NCBI GenBank assembly: GCA_049515135.1
Contig: JBEKUJ010000004.1
Coordinates: 62,001-126,000, forward strand
Origin: Fen-1364 sp049515135
GTDB lineage: Bacteria > Spirochaetota > Spirochaetia > SZUA-6 > Fen-1364
Direction of reading: 5' to 3'
DNA: 64,000 nucleotides
In this document: positions 50,836 through 60,198 of the stretch, piece by piece
Position numbering within the stretch: the first letter of the stretch is position 1
Layout of the letters: each line of letters starts with the position of its first letter
Position numbers and translations under genes: made by a program
Notes under the pieces: generated by a model
What the model was told of the DNA's origin: nothing
Seen by the model: the letters and a program-made list of their open reading frames with translations, nothing else
The model's database searches: none

Positions 50836-51825
50836 ATGGGTGACTCTGCCTCACCTGCCCGGCCCGCTCTGGATTTCGCGGCCTCCCACGCGCTGTCGCG
50901 CCGGCTGATAGAGGGGCTGGAAACGGTCATCCGGGGCAAGAGATCGGTCTTGGAATATCTGGTGACCTGTATTCTCGCCGGAGGGCACCTGCTCATAGAG
51001 GATGTGCCGGGCCTTGGCAAGACCACCCTGGCCAAGACGGTGGCCCGCCTGGTCTCCCGGTCCAGAAAAGGCAGCCACGTGATCTTCCGCCGCATCCAGT
51101 TCACTCCAGACCTTCTTCCCTATGACATCACCGGCGTCGACGTCTTTGACCCCTCCACCGGCACATTCGTGTTTTCTCCCGGCCCGGTCTTCACGAACGT
51201 GCTCCTGGCGGACGAGATCAACCGGACCACTCCCAAGGTGCAGTCCGCCCTCCTGGAGGTGATGGCGGAAGGTCAGGTGACAATCGGCAATAAGACGCAT
51301 CGGATGGATCCCTTCTTCTTCGTGATGGCAACGCAGAACCCGGTGGAGGTCGAAGGAGTCTACCCCTTGCCCCTGGCCCAGATCGATCGGTTTCTCATGA
51401 AGCTTCGGGTCGGGTACCCTGCGCCCGACGTTGAGGTGGAGATCGTGCGGGACGACCCCTCGCGCACCGTGATGCCGGTCGTCCAGGCAGTGTGCGGCCG
51501 GGATGAGATCCTTGGCGCGCGGGATGCCGTGGGGCGGGTCTTCTGCGACGAGAAGCTGATCCGGGCGGCTGTTGGAGTATCTGGTGCCACGCGCAGCCAT
51601 CCCGGCATTGCCCTGGGATCCTCCCCCCGCGGGAGCCTTATGCTTGTGCGGGCGGCGCGGGCGTTGGCGCTGGTCCGGGATCGCGAGTACGTCATAGACC
51701 AGGATCTCATCGACCTCGCGCCGCTTGTCATTTCCCACCGACTGCGGTTGAAGGACGCGCGGATGGACCCTGAGGCAGTGGCCCGGGAGATCACCATGTC
51801 CCAGCTTTCCCACATTCAGTATTGA
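50836..51825 (+). CDS. MoxR-family AAA+ ATPase
   Basis: The 329-aa product has Walker A in DVPGLGKTTLAKTVA, Walker B in VLLADEINRTTPKVQSALLEVMAEGQVTIG and sensor 1 in FVMATQNPVEVEGVYPLPLAQIDRF, all classic for MoxR. Such ATPases act as chaperones that activate metal-binding or envelope proteins and normally sit beside a DUF58 protein, as here. The start is ATG 50836 (TTG 50833 would add one residue). The stop overlaps the next frame, so translation is coupled. Confidence 0.93.
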   Translation: MGDSASPARPALDFAASHALSRRLIEGLETVIRGKRSVLEYLVTCILAGGHLLIEDVPGLGKTTLAKTVARLVSRSRKGSHVIFRRIQFTPDLLPYDITGVDVFDPSTGTFVFSPGPVFTNVLLADEINRTTPKVQSALLEVMAEGQVTIGNKTHRMDPFFFVMATQNPVEVEGVYPLPLAQIDRFLMKLRVGYPAPDVEVEIVRDDPSRTVMPVVQAVCGRDEILGARDAVGRVFCDEKLIRAAVGVSGATRSHPGIALGSSPRGSLMLVRAARALALVRDREYVIDQDLIDLAPLVISHRLRLKDARMDPEAVAREITMSQLSHIQY

Positions 51826-51836
51826 AGTCAGCCAAC

Positions 51837-53165
51837 ATGAAACCCAGGAACACGACGAACCCCGCAGCCGCGCTGCTGCGGGTTTCCGGCGCGGTTTTTC
51901 CCTTCTCGGTCCGAGGACTGCTCCTCTTCCTGCTGGCCGCCGGCATGCTGGCTGTGGGGCTTGCGCGCGCTGACCTGGCGTCCCTTTTCTGGGGGGCAAG
52001 CTTCCTCCTGTATGCCCTCTATGCCATCCTGGCGAGCCACGTCTCCCTTTTCCTGCTTTCGCGCAGGAAAAGAACGGAACCCGATTTCCTCACCGTGATC
52101 CTGCCGCAGTCCGGCATGAATCCCGGCGACAACGGCGACGCGTTCGTTTCAGCACGACTTCCCCGGGCGCTGCCTCCGGGTTTCATTGTCCGCTTTTCAC
52201 TTCCCCTCTCCTGGCACGACAGATTGTTTGACTCCATCACCTGCGGACTCGGCGCCGGGGCAACGGAACGCCCCATACGCTTTCGCGCCGCAATACGCGG
52301 CGCCTACCGTTCCAGCGAAGCCATCCTGGAAGTCCGCGACCTCCTGGGCTTCACGGCAAACCGGATGAGCGTGCCGGTTGCGGCGGCCCTCACCGTTCAC
52401 CCCGCGCTGACCCGGGAGCAGTCCTGGCGCATCCTGGCAGAGGGCGAGGCTCCCTCTGTCACCACCACCAGGCGGCGGCGCAGCGAAGAGCTTCTGGAGG
52501 TGCGCAAGTATTACCCCGGGGACGATGCGCGGCGCCTCAACTGGAAGGTGTTCGCTCACTCCCGGGAGCTGTTCCTCCGCGTGGGTGAGGAGACTCCGCC
52601 GCCTGAATCACGGATCCTGTTCGTCCTGGACACCAGCGAAAATCCTTTGATCCCGCGGCAGCTCAGGGACCAGTACCTGGACGCGCTGGTGGACTCATGC
52701 GCTTCGGCGATGGACGCGCTCCTGAACGACAGGACCGCGGTTCTTCTCTGCCGGCCCGGTGCCGGGGACTGCCGTCAGTACGGCCAGGAGAAGCGGACCG
52801 AGCTCCTTGCAGCACTGGCAGACCAGTGGTGGGCGGGCCAGCCGTGGCAACTGCCCCTCCCCGCCCTCCCACGGCTTCATGCGGCGGTCTTTTCTTCTCC
52901 CGGCTCACCGGGCCTCGGATCCATCCTTTCCCAGATCAGGGACAGGGGATGGAGCACAAGCCTCTTCATGAAAGCCCCTCCCGTACCTGCCCGCGCGCCC
53001 CTGCTCCATCTTCGGGACCTTCTCTTCCTGCCGGCCGGCACGTCGAAGCCTGATTCCCCCGCCGCGCTGGCGCGAGCGCGGGTTATGTTGAACAATGCCC
53101 TGAGCCGGGACCTGGCCACATACGGCGGCGCGGATTGGAAGGTGCGCCATGCGCTGGAAGTCTGA
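51837..53165 (+). CDS. DUF58 domain protein
   Basis: The product (442 aa from ATG 51837) has two membrane helices near the N-terminus, then an immunoglobulin-like region, and the DUF58 core with RRRRSEELLEVRKYYPGDDARRLNWKVFAHSRELFLRVGEE in outline: the R-x-Y-x-P-G-D-D-x-R-x-x-x-W signature. A vWA-like fold follows (LFVLDTSENPL). A TTG at 51822 overlapping the MoxR stop (TTGA) is an alternative start. The end overlaps the transglutaminase gene by 17 nt. Together with MoxR and transglutaminase it forms an envelope-linked module of unsettled purpose. Confidence 0.87.
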   Translation: MKPRNTTNPAAALLRVSGAVFPFSVRGLLLFLLAAGMLAVGLARADLASLFWGASFLLYALYAILASHVSLFLLSRRKRTEPDFLTVILPQSGMNPGDNGDAFVSARLPRALPPGFIVRFSLPLSWHDRLFDSITCGLGAGATERPIRFRAAIRGAYRSSEAILEVRDLLGFTANRMSVPVAAALTVHPALTREQSWRILAEGEAPSVTTTRRRRSEELLEVRKYYPGDDARRLNWKVFAHSRELFLRVGEETPPPESRILFVLDTSENPLIPRQLRDQYLDALVDSCASAMDALLNDRTAVLLCRPGAGDCRQYGQEKRTELLAALADQWWAGQPWQLPLPALPRLHAAVFSSPGSPGLGSILSQIRDRGWSTSLFMKAPPVPARAPLLHLRDLLFLPAGTSKPDSPAALARARVMLNNALSRDLATYGGADWKVRHALEV

Positions 53166-55350
53166 TTCAGCCCGCAGGCTTTCTCTCCATCTCCTCAGGA
53201 ACCTGATCCTGTTCTACCTGCTTATCAACTCCTTTCTGCAGCTCCGCGATCAGCTAGACCTGGTCTTCCTGAGCACAGCCCTTCTCATGGGGATCTGCGC
53301 AGGTCTCCTGATGGAACGCGCGCGGCTTCGCTTTCTCCCGTCCCTGGTCCTTGCCATTGCCCTCCCTGTCGCCCTGCGCGCCCTTTTCTTCCTTGTGTTC
53401 AGGCTTCAAAGGGCCATTGCGTCCGCACCGGCAACTGATTTTCTCTTCTTCTTCTTTGACAAGGACTTTTTCCCCGCGCTTGCCGGCTACGTTGTTGCCT
53501 GGCTTTTCAATTTCCTTGCGCTCCGCAACCCGCGGTTCCCTGTCATCGAAGTGGCACTGAACTCCGGCCTTCTTGCGGCTGTGTTCTGGTCGCAGGCGGG
53601 CTACCGGCTCACCCTGTACCCGCACCCCCTCGGCTACGCGCTTGTGCTCTGTCTCTTCGTGATTGCGGAGTTCTTCGTGCTCCTCCTGTCGGGGAACCTG
53701 ACAGGGATTGACCCGCGCGCGCTCCGAAGAGGAGCGTTGCAGGGCGCGGAAAACGCGCCAGACGCCGGGCCCGACTCCGGCGCCGGCTTCGGCCGACGCG
53801 CCGCCCTGAGCTTTGCGTGGATCGTGATCCCGCTGCTCCTGGTCTTTCTTTTCCTCCTCCTGGGCCGGTACAGCGAAAGCGCCGTAAAGGCTGGCGGGGG
53901 GCTGATGAGGCCAACGCTCTTCCGCTTCGACTTTGCCCCCTACGTCAGGCTGGAAAGCGAGATACGCACATCCAACGATACGGTCATGCTCTTTCGCACG
54001 GAGGGCAAGGCTGAGCGATTCCTCCTGAGACGGTTCGTCCTGGGCAGCTACGATTCCCAGCGGGGGTTCTTCATGGAGCCCGGCCATGGCGCTGATGAGT
54101 CCTCAACAGTGGTGCCGGATTCTCCGGAAACTTACCCTGATCCCGGCTTCCGAGACCGCGAGCGCATCACCCAGGAATACTATTTTCTCACTCTCGATCC
54201 CTCCTCGCTGATTGCCCTGAACTACCCGGTGCGCGTGGCGCCGCTTTCCAACTGGAAATCCTCCTCATTCCTGCGCGTCTACCGGGTGGAATCAAAGATG
54301 ATGCGATCGTCCGCCGCCCCTCAGAACGTGACGGTCCTTCCTTCCCTGCCCGCCGGCGCCCTGTCCTACTACACCCGCTGGGGCGATGACCCCCTCATCA
54401 AGGGCCTGGCGGAGCAGATAACGGCAAACCAGCAGGGATATTATGCGAAGGTCGCCGCGATCGAAGAGCACCTGAGGACCCATTACCTCTACTCCCTGAA
54501 GCCGGGCATCGCGGCAGACGGCAATCAGCTCCATCACTTCCTCTTCGAAGCGAAGAAGGGCTACTGCTCCTATTTCGCGTTTGCCATGGCGCTGATGTGC
54601 CGGAGCCTGGGCATCCCGGCCCGCGTGTCGGTAGGCTTCTATGTTGATCCCCGATCCGAAATACTCAACTTCTACGAGGTCAAGGCGTTCCAGGCCCATG
54701 CATGGGTGGAGGTCTGGTTCGGCAATATCGGGTGGGTGGAGTTCGACCCCACCTCGGATCAGCTGGCCCCGGGGGAGCAGTTCTCGCCGTACATGGGGCC
54801 CGACAAGGACAGGATGGCAAAGCTCATTGCCGAGATACTCAAGAACCAGTCCGGCATGACGGAGGAAAGAACGCCTCCGGTATCGGTGGCGGGGTCGGTG
54901 AGGCACCTGGGGGCAGCCTTCGCCCGGATTGCCCTTTTTGCTGCGCGCCTGTGGTACCTGACCCTTCCCACGCTGTATGCCCTGTTCCTCCTCATCGTGA
55001 AGCTGCTGCCTTCGCTGCCCGAGCTGTTCTCCGCAAGCCGGCGCCGCAGGGTCAAGGGAGCTTACCGGCTCTGCCTGGTGAGCCTTGCCGGTGTCGGGCT
55101 TTCACGGCGGCCCGGGGAGTCCCTCCTCGAGCATGCGTGGAGGGTCGAACGTGAGCACGGGGTTTGTCTCTCCACGATGACGGACCAGCTGATGAAAGCC
55201 GCCTTTTCCAGTCTGTTCGACAGCGAGGACGAACGGACGGCCCGGGCCGCATCCAGCGCGTTTCGCGCGGCGTTTCGGGCAGGCACGCCGCTTCCGCGCC
55301 GGCTGCTCGGTCTGGTCAACCCCGCCGGCTCCCTCGCAAGGATGATCTGA
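53149..55350 (+). CDS. Membrane transglutaminase-like protein (TgpA type)
   Basis: The 733-aa product has about six N-terminal membrane helices, a periplasmic transglutaminase domain and another helix (about residues 590-620) before a cytoplasmic tail. The catalytic triad is visible: Cys in FEAKKGYCSYFAFAMALMCRSLG, His in AFQAHAWVEVWF, and Asp in WVEFDPTSDQ. This is the TgpA arrangement, usually found with DUF58 and MoxR. It may crosslink or cleave envelope proteins. A strict GC-rich context and good overlap with the previous gene suggest one operon through the TPR gene. Confidence 0.88.
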   Translation: MRWKSDSARRLSLHLLRNLILFYLLINSFLQLRDQLDLVFLSTALLMGICAGLLMERARLRFLPSLVLAIALPVALRALFFLVFRLQRAIASAPATDFLFFFFDKDFFPALAGYVVAWLFNFLALRNPRFPVIEVALNSGLLAAVFWSQAGYRLTLYPHPLGYALVLCLFVIAEFFVLLLSGNLTGIDPRALRRGALQGAENAPDAGPDSGAGFGRRAALSFAWIVIPLLLVFLFLLLGRYSESAVKAGGGLMRPTLFRFDFAPYVRLESEIRTSNDTVMLFRTEGKAERFLLRRFVLGSYDSQRGFFMEPGHGADESSTVVPDSPETYPDPGFRDRERITQEYYFLTLDPSSLIALNYPVRVAPLSNWKSSSFLRVYRVESKMMRSSAAPQNVTVLPSLPAGALSYYTRWGDDPLIKGLAEQITANQQGYYAKVAAIEEHLRTHYLYSLKPGIAADGNQLHHFLFEAKKGYCSYFAFAMALMCRSLGIPARVSVGFYVDPRSEILNFYEVKAFQAHAWVEVWFGNIGWVEFDPTSDQLAPGEQFSPYMGPDKDRMAKLIAEILKNQSGMTEERTPPVSVAGSVRHLGAAFARIALFAARLWYLTLPTLYALFLLIVKLLPSLPELFSASRRRRVKGAYRLCLVSLAGVGLSRRPGESLLEHAWRVEREHGVCLSTMTDQLMKAAFSSLFDSEDERTARAASSAFRAAFRAGTPLPRRLLGLVNPAGSLARMI

Positions 55351-55351
55351 A

Positions 55352-57127
55352 GTGCACCTCCCCCGAGCAGCCATCCCGCCTCTGGTAGTGCTTTTGCTCC
55401 TTCCTCCTGCCGCCCTCCCGGCCCAGCAGCCGGGGCGGGATGAGACCCTGAACGAGATGTACGGGCAGGCGCGCCAGGCGATATCCCAGGATGCCTACGA
55501 GACCGCCGTCAAAATCCTGACAAAGGCGAAGGAGCGTTTTCCCGCGGCGCCCAAGGTCAACCTTGCCCTGGCCGACCTGTACTACGACAAGGAGCTGTAC
55601 AACCTCGCGCTGGAGGAATACCAGGCAGCGGAGAAGAAGGGTGCCACGGACATCACCACCCTCACCCAGATCTCGCGCAGTTTCGGGAAACTCAACCAGG
55701 AAAAAAAGTCGATCGACTATCTCACGCGCATCCTCTCCACCTGGCCGGACAGCGCCGACACGGTGGACGACCTGGGCTGGATGTACTTCAAGACGCACCA
55801 GCTGGAAAAGGGCGAGGCGGTTGTGCGCAAGGGCCTTGCGCGGCTGGGGATGCAGCGCGGGCTGGCAATGACCCTGGGCACGATCTACTCCGGGTTGAAC
55901 CGCTACGACAGCTCGCGGGAGTTCTACCAGAAGGCAATCGACGAGGCGCTTCGGGTCGGAGACCGCAGCTTCGCCGCCATCGCCTACTACAACCTGTCCC
56001 TCCTGGAGCACAACTTCTTCCACTACAACTCGGCGCTGCGGGATACCGACGACTCCATCGCCATGGACGACCGCCCTTCGGGCCATCTTGCCCGCGGGGA
56101 GCTTTTCGAGTCGCGGCTGGATTTCTCCACTGCCCAGGCGGAGTACCAGAGCGCATACGCAAAAGATACCACGCCGCTGTCCAAGGTGAACATCGCCATC
56201 CTGCTGCAGAAGTCCGGGCAGCTTGAGCTTGCGCGGCGCTACGGAGAGGAGGTGCTGTCCTCCCGGGACCTCGCGTGGATCGTGTACTACGGAACGGACG
56301 TCATGAGGCACTTCAAGGACGTGCACGAGCTGCTGAAGGACGTCTACGCCGGGCTTGCCCGGCTGGAAGCTGACAAGCCGACCGGCGGGGTCCTTGCGCG
56401 CATTTCAGCGTTGGCTGCTGCGGCCAGAGATCGGATCCTTTCCTGGTACCACCGCCAGCGGTTCCGCATGTACTCCATCATCGTGGGAAGACAGTACCTG
56501 GCCGAAGGGTCGTATGAGGACGCCTGGTGGGAGTTCTATCGAGGCAACGAAGGCTATCGCGAGGTCGCGCTGAAATACCTGGACATGGCGAGGCGCCTGG
56601 AGACCGCGCGTTCGCCGCACGCGGAGTATTTCTACCTCCAGGAGCAGGGGAAGCTCACGCGATCACCCGAACTGCTGCGCGGGTCCATCGAGGGTCTGGA
56701 TCCGTTCTGGGAAAAGGAAGCGATGGCGGATTCCCTTGTCGCGCTTGCACCCCTGCTTCACGGAGAGCCGCGTCGGGAGGTCATTGCCCAGCTCTACCAG
56801 CTCAACCCTGGCGCGCTTCCCCAGGCCGGGCTCGGTCTGCCAATGACGGTGGAGTTCCGGGGAACCGTTTTTCACCCGCGGGAAAAGAGGCTGATTCTGC
56901 GGTATCTTAGTAGAGCGGGCTCCGAGTGCATGGAAGGACCCGCTGGCGGAATGCGATATTCACTGAGCCTCTCCAGCCAGCCTGACGCCACGGTCCGCTG
57001 GTCGGTGATGGATTCCCGATCAGGGACAACGATAGGCAGCGGGGATCCCACGCTTGTCGGACGGCCACCGGTTCGATGCGCGGCCCTGGTGCAGTCAATC
57101 CTTGAAGAGTTGTATGCGGTTCACTAA
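55352..57127 (+). CDS. Exported tetratricopeptide-repeat protein
   Basis: The 591-aa product, from GTG 55352 one base after the previous stop, begins with a signal peptide (AAIPPLVVLLLLPPAALPAQ). About eight TPR-like helix pairs are seen in residues 35-300: ALADLYYDKELYNLALEEYQAAE, DDLGWMYFKTHQLEKGEAVVRKGL, TIYSGLNRYDSSREFYQKAI and ILLQKSGQLELARRYGEEV. The C-terminal 180 residues are beta-rich and end ILEELYAVH. TPR proteins often close MoxR/DUF58 operons (as BatE-like partners). It probably scaffolds the complex in the periplasm. Confidence 0.83.
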   Translation: MHLPRAAIPPLVVLLLLPPAALPAQQPGRDETLNEMYGQARQAISQDAYETAVKILTKAKERFPAAPKVNLALADLYYDKELYNLALEEYQAAEKKGATDITTLTQISRSFGKLNQEKKSIDYLTRILSTWPDSADTVDDLGWMYFKTHQLEKGEAVVRKGLARLGMQRGLAMTLGTIYSGLNRYDSSREFYQKAIDEALRVGDRSFAAIAYYNLSLLEHNFFHYNSALRDTDDSIAMDDRPSGHLARGELFESRLDFSTAQAEYQSAYAKDTTPLSKVNIAILLQKSGQLELARRYGEEVLSSRDLAWIVYYGTDVMRHFKDVHELLKDVYAGLARLEADKPTGGVLARISALAAAARDRILSWYHRQRFRMYSIIVGRQYLAEGSYEDAWWEFYRGNEGYREVALKYLDMARRLETARSPHAEYFYLQEQGKLTRSPELLRGSIEGLDPFWEKEAMADSLVALAPLLHGEPRREVIAQLYQLNPGALPQAGLGLPMTVEFRGTVFHPREKRLILRYLSRAGSECMEGPAGGMRYSLSLSSQPDATVRWSVMDSRSGTTIGSGDPTLVGRPPVRCAALVQSILEELYAVH

Positions 57128-57159
57128 ACTATGAGTAAGAGGGGAAAAAGGGAGTTTCT

Positions 57160-59094
57160 GTGCCAAAGCTTGTTCTGAGAGTCGCGGAAGGCGTTCCTGA
57201 GCTTCCCGCTGTTGTACAAAACGACAAGAGCCTTCATGTCAAACGGGTGAAGCGCATGCCGGCGAACGCGCCGGACAACGGGGATCTGGTTGCCTGGCTC
57301 GTGGACAGCAGTTTCCTGGAAAAGAACGGCGCGGCACTGTGCCAGGAGAACTCGGAAGCGGGCTCAATCCTTTTGTGGAACCCCGGCGGCAAGGCCCCTG
57401 CCCCCGAAGGCGTCCTCCCCGACACGCTGCTCTACGAGGAGGTCTTCTCTTTCTCCCGGCCCCAGGAGCTTCAGCGCACGCTCAGGAACCTCTTCCGCAG
57501 GCTCCACCTGGAACGGGAGCTTGCTGAAAAAGACCGGCTCCTGAAGGCCAAGGAGTCCGAGAACTCCGAGCTGCTCAAGGTGGGGATCCAGCTCACCGCG
57601 GAAAAAGACAACGACAAGCTTCTTGCATACATTCTGCGGCAACTGCGCCAGATCACGCGCGCGGATGCTGGGACGCTCTATCTGGTGGAGATCGACGAAG
57701 CACAAGGGACGCTGCAGCTTCGATTCAAGATCGCCCAGAACGACTCCAATCCCCAGGACTACACCGAAAGGGTGTTCCCGCTGAACAAAAAAGCCATTTC
57801 AGGCTACGTGGCCTCCACCGGGGCGGTGCTCAACATCCCCGACGCGTACAGTATACCGGCAGACCGCGAGTACGGCTTCAACGTGAGCTATGACAAGTCC
57901 ACCGGCTATCGTTCCAAGAGCATGCTGACAGTGCCCATGCAGGACCACAAGGGAGAAATCATCGGGGTGGTCCAGCTCATCAACAGGAAGACCGACTTCA
58001 ATCTGAAGATAGCAACCCCGGAAGATGCGGACCGGATGGTCGTTCCCTTTCCGCAAGATATCGAGCAGCTGGTGCTCTCCCTCGCCTCCCAGGCAGCGGT
58101 GTCCCTGGAGAACAACAGGCTCTACCAGGAGATAGAGACGCTGTTCGAGGGATTCGTGAAGGCCTCCGTAACCGCAATCGAGTCGCGAGATCCCACCACC
58201 TCAGGCCATTCCACCAGGGTCGCAGACTACACCGTGGGGCTTGCCAAGGCGGTGACGCGGGTGGATACAGGCGCCTATCGGGGCGTCAGCTTCACCCCCG
58301 AGCACATGAAGGAGATCCGCTACGCCAGCCTCCTGCACGATTTCGGCAAAGTCGGGGTGCGGGAACACGTGCTGATCAAAGCGAAGAAGCTCTATCCCGA
58401 GCAGTTCGAGCTGGTGAAGATGCGCCTCTCCTACATTCGCAAGGCAAAGCTCTACGAGCTGCTGAAAGAAAGGTTCGCCGCGGTCCTCAGGGAAGGCAAC
58501 GAGGGGTACCTGAGGCTCAAGGAAGAGATCGATCGGAGGGAAATCGAATCCATCGAGGAGATCGACCGTTACCTGCAGACCATCGCGACTGCGAACGAGC
58601 CCAGCGTGCTGGCAAAAGCCCCCATGGGTATTCTGGATGAGATCCAGGTCAAGACCTTCATCGACGGCGAGAGCACGATTCAATTTCTCACCAAAGACGA
58701 GCACAAAAAGCTCAGGATCCTGAAGGGCAGCTTGGACGACGAGGAACGTGAGCAGATCAACAGCCACGTTTCGCATACGTACAAGTTTCTCCAGACAATC
58801 CCCTGGACCAAGGAAATGCGCAATATCCCGGTCATCGCCTGGGGGCACCATGAAAAGCTGGATGGGTCCGGCTACCCCCAGAAGATCCACGGTGAGGAGA
58901 TCTGCGTACAGACCAGGATGATGACGGTTTCCGACATCTATGACGCCCTGACCGCGAGCGACCGCCCCTATAAGCCTGCCGTCAAGCCCGAAAAGGCCCT
59001 GGACATCCTCAACGCCGGAGTAAAGGACAAGGAACTCGATCCCGACCTCGTGAGTATCTTCATCGAGGCGAAAATTTGGGACATGAAGCACTAG
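57160..59094 (+). CDS. GAF and HD-GYP domain protein, probable c-di-GMP phosphodiesterase
   Basis: The 644-aa product begins with a 115-residue divergent domain, then a coiled coil (LHLERELAEKDRLLKAKESENSE in outline), a GAF domain (about 135-315, with ADAGTLYLVEIDEAQ and ISGYVASTGAVLNIPDAY), and an HD-GYP domain: HSTRVADYTVGLAK, RYASLLHDFGKVGV, GHHEKLDGSGYP and DIYDALTASDRPYK. A helical insertion of about 120 residues splits the HD motif from the GYP motif. Key metal residues are intact, so cyclic-di-GMP (or related) hydrolysis is expected. GTG 57160 follows AAGGGAG. Its stop overlaps the convergent gene by 4 nt. Confidence 0.88.
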   Translation: MPKLVLRVAEGVPELPAVVQNDKSLHVKRVKRMPANAPDNGDLVAWLVDSSFLEKNGAALCQENSEAGSILLWNPGGKAPAPEGVLPDTLLYEEVFSFSRPQELQRTLRNLFRRLHLERELAEKDRLLKAKESENSELLKVGIQLTAEKDNDKLLAYILRQLRQITRADAGTLYLVEIDEAQGTLQLRFKIAQNDSNPQDYTERVFPLNKKAISGYVASTGAVLNIPDAYSIPADREYGFNVSYDKSTGYRSKSMLTVPMQDHKGEIIGVVQLINRKTDFNLKIATPEDADRMVVPFPQDIEQLVLSLASQAAVSLENNRLYQEIETLFEGFVKASVTAIESRDPTTSGHSTRVADYTVGLAKAVTRVDTGAYRGVSFTPEHMKEIRYASLLHDFGKVGVREHVLIKAKKLYPEQFELVKMRLSYIRKAKLYELLKERFAAVLREGNEGYLRLKEEIDRREIESIEEIDRYLQTIATANEPSVLAKAPMGILDEIQVKTFIDGESTIQFLTKDEHKKLRILKGSLDDEEREQINSHVSHTYKFLQTIPWTKEMRNIPVIAWGHHEKLDGSGYPQKIHGEEICVQTRMMTVSDIYDALTASDRPYKPAVKPEKALDILNAGVKDKELDPDLVSIFIEAKIWDMKH

Positions 59095-60092
59095 TCCTTT
59101 CCCAGCTTGATGATCTCATCACGCTCTGAGAACGTCAGCGGGACGCGTACGTCGTCTTTCTCCAGCCACACGCCGTTGCCGGCATCCGTGATCACGCCGA
59201 TGACCGCAGCGGGGATCCGTCCCTCCGCAAGCCTGGCGCACGCCGTTTCCGCCACCGCTGGCGGGGCCGTGAACAGGAAGACACCCGAGCTCAACAGGCC
59301 AAGGGGGTCCATCCCGAATCGCCGGCAGAGCAGGCGGGTCTCCTCCCTCACGCAGATTGCCGCCTGACGGACGCGGGCGCCGACGCCGCTCGCCCGGCAG
59401 ATCTCGTGGATCCCCATGGCCAACCCGCCTTCCGTGGGGTCGTGGCCGCTTGTCAGGGTCAGGCCCTCAAGGAGGCGGCCTTCCGGGACAATCGAAATCC
59501 CCGGTTCGTCCAGCCACCCCAGCACGGCCTGATGGCGCTCTTCCCCCAGCACGTCGCGCGCCGCATCGGGCCGTTCCCTGGCAATTGTGGTTGACCCCTC
59601 CAGGCCGGCCCATTTTGTCATGCACAGGGAATCCCCGGGCCGCGCGCCCGCAGTGGAAAGCGGCGGCCCCGAGAGGAAACCCACGGCCTGGCCGCACACC
59701 ACTGTGCGCGTCACGGCCGCGGTCACCTCCGTGTGCCCGCCGACCCAGAGCAGACCGTTCCTGCTGCAGGCATCCTCGATGTCCGCGAAGATCCTCTCCA
59801 GCTCCTCTTCTTCTGTTCCCGGCGACAGAAGCACTGTTGTGGTGAGATAGACAGGCTTGCCTCCCATGGCGACGATGTCGTTTGCATTCACGGCTGCTAC
59901 GTATGCACCGAGGCGCGCACCGGTGAGCGTGACCGGGTCCGCTGTCAGCACAATCGTCTCTGCGCCGGAGGCAACCGCCGCATCCTCCCCCGGGCCTGCG
60001 CCGATCTTGAGCAGGGGGGAGCGCGAGGTGTGCCGCAGAAGCCGTTCCAGGAGACCGAGGGGCAGTTTTCCTGCAGCAAGTGGCGGATTCAT
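59091..60092 (-). CDS. AIR synthase-related protein (HypE/PurM fold)
   Basis: The 333-aa product has the PurM/SelD/HypE layout: an N-terminal domain with GAGPGEDAAVASGAETIV (nucleotide loop) and NANDIVAMGGKPVYLTTTVL, and a C-terminal domain with SGHDPTEGGLAMGIHEI. Aspartates for Mg-ATP are present. A HypE C-terminal PRxC motif, which carries the carbamoyl group, is absent (the end is DEIIKLGKD), so it is not a hydrogenase maturase. Such archaeal-type AIR-synthase homologues are frequent and unassigned. It is a lone minus-strand gene. Confidence 0.8.
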   Translation of the reverse strand: MNPPLAAGKLPLGLLERLLRHTSRSPLLKIGAGPGEDAAVASGAETIVLTADPVTLTGARLGAYVAAVNANDIVAMGGKPVYLTTTVLLSPGTEEEELERIFADIEDACSRNGLLWVGGHTEVTAAVTRTVVCGQAVGFLSGPPLSTAGARPGDSLCMTKWAGLEGSTTIARERPDAARDVLGEERHQAVLGWLDEPGISIVPEGRLLEGLTLTSGHDPTEGGLAMGIHEICRASGVGARVRQAAICVREETRLLCRRFGMDPLGLLSSGVFLFTAPPAVAETACARLAEGRIPAAVIGVITDAGNGVWLEKDDVRVPLTFSERDEIIKLGKD

Positions 60093-60198
60093 GTCCGGCC
60101 AGAATCGGCCGAAAGTTGGCCCTCGTCAAGGACCGCGCGGAGACGCTTGCGCTTCAGGGACGCTTGCACACCCCCGACCGCGGGGCTACAATAGGGAA

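Noticed and set aside
59091..60092. HypE hydrogenase maturation factor
   Set aside because: The C-terminal Pro-Arg-x-Cys carrying the carbamoyl group is absent, and no hydrogenase genes are nearby.
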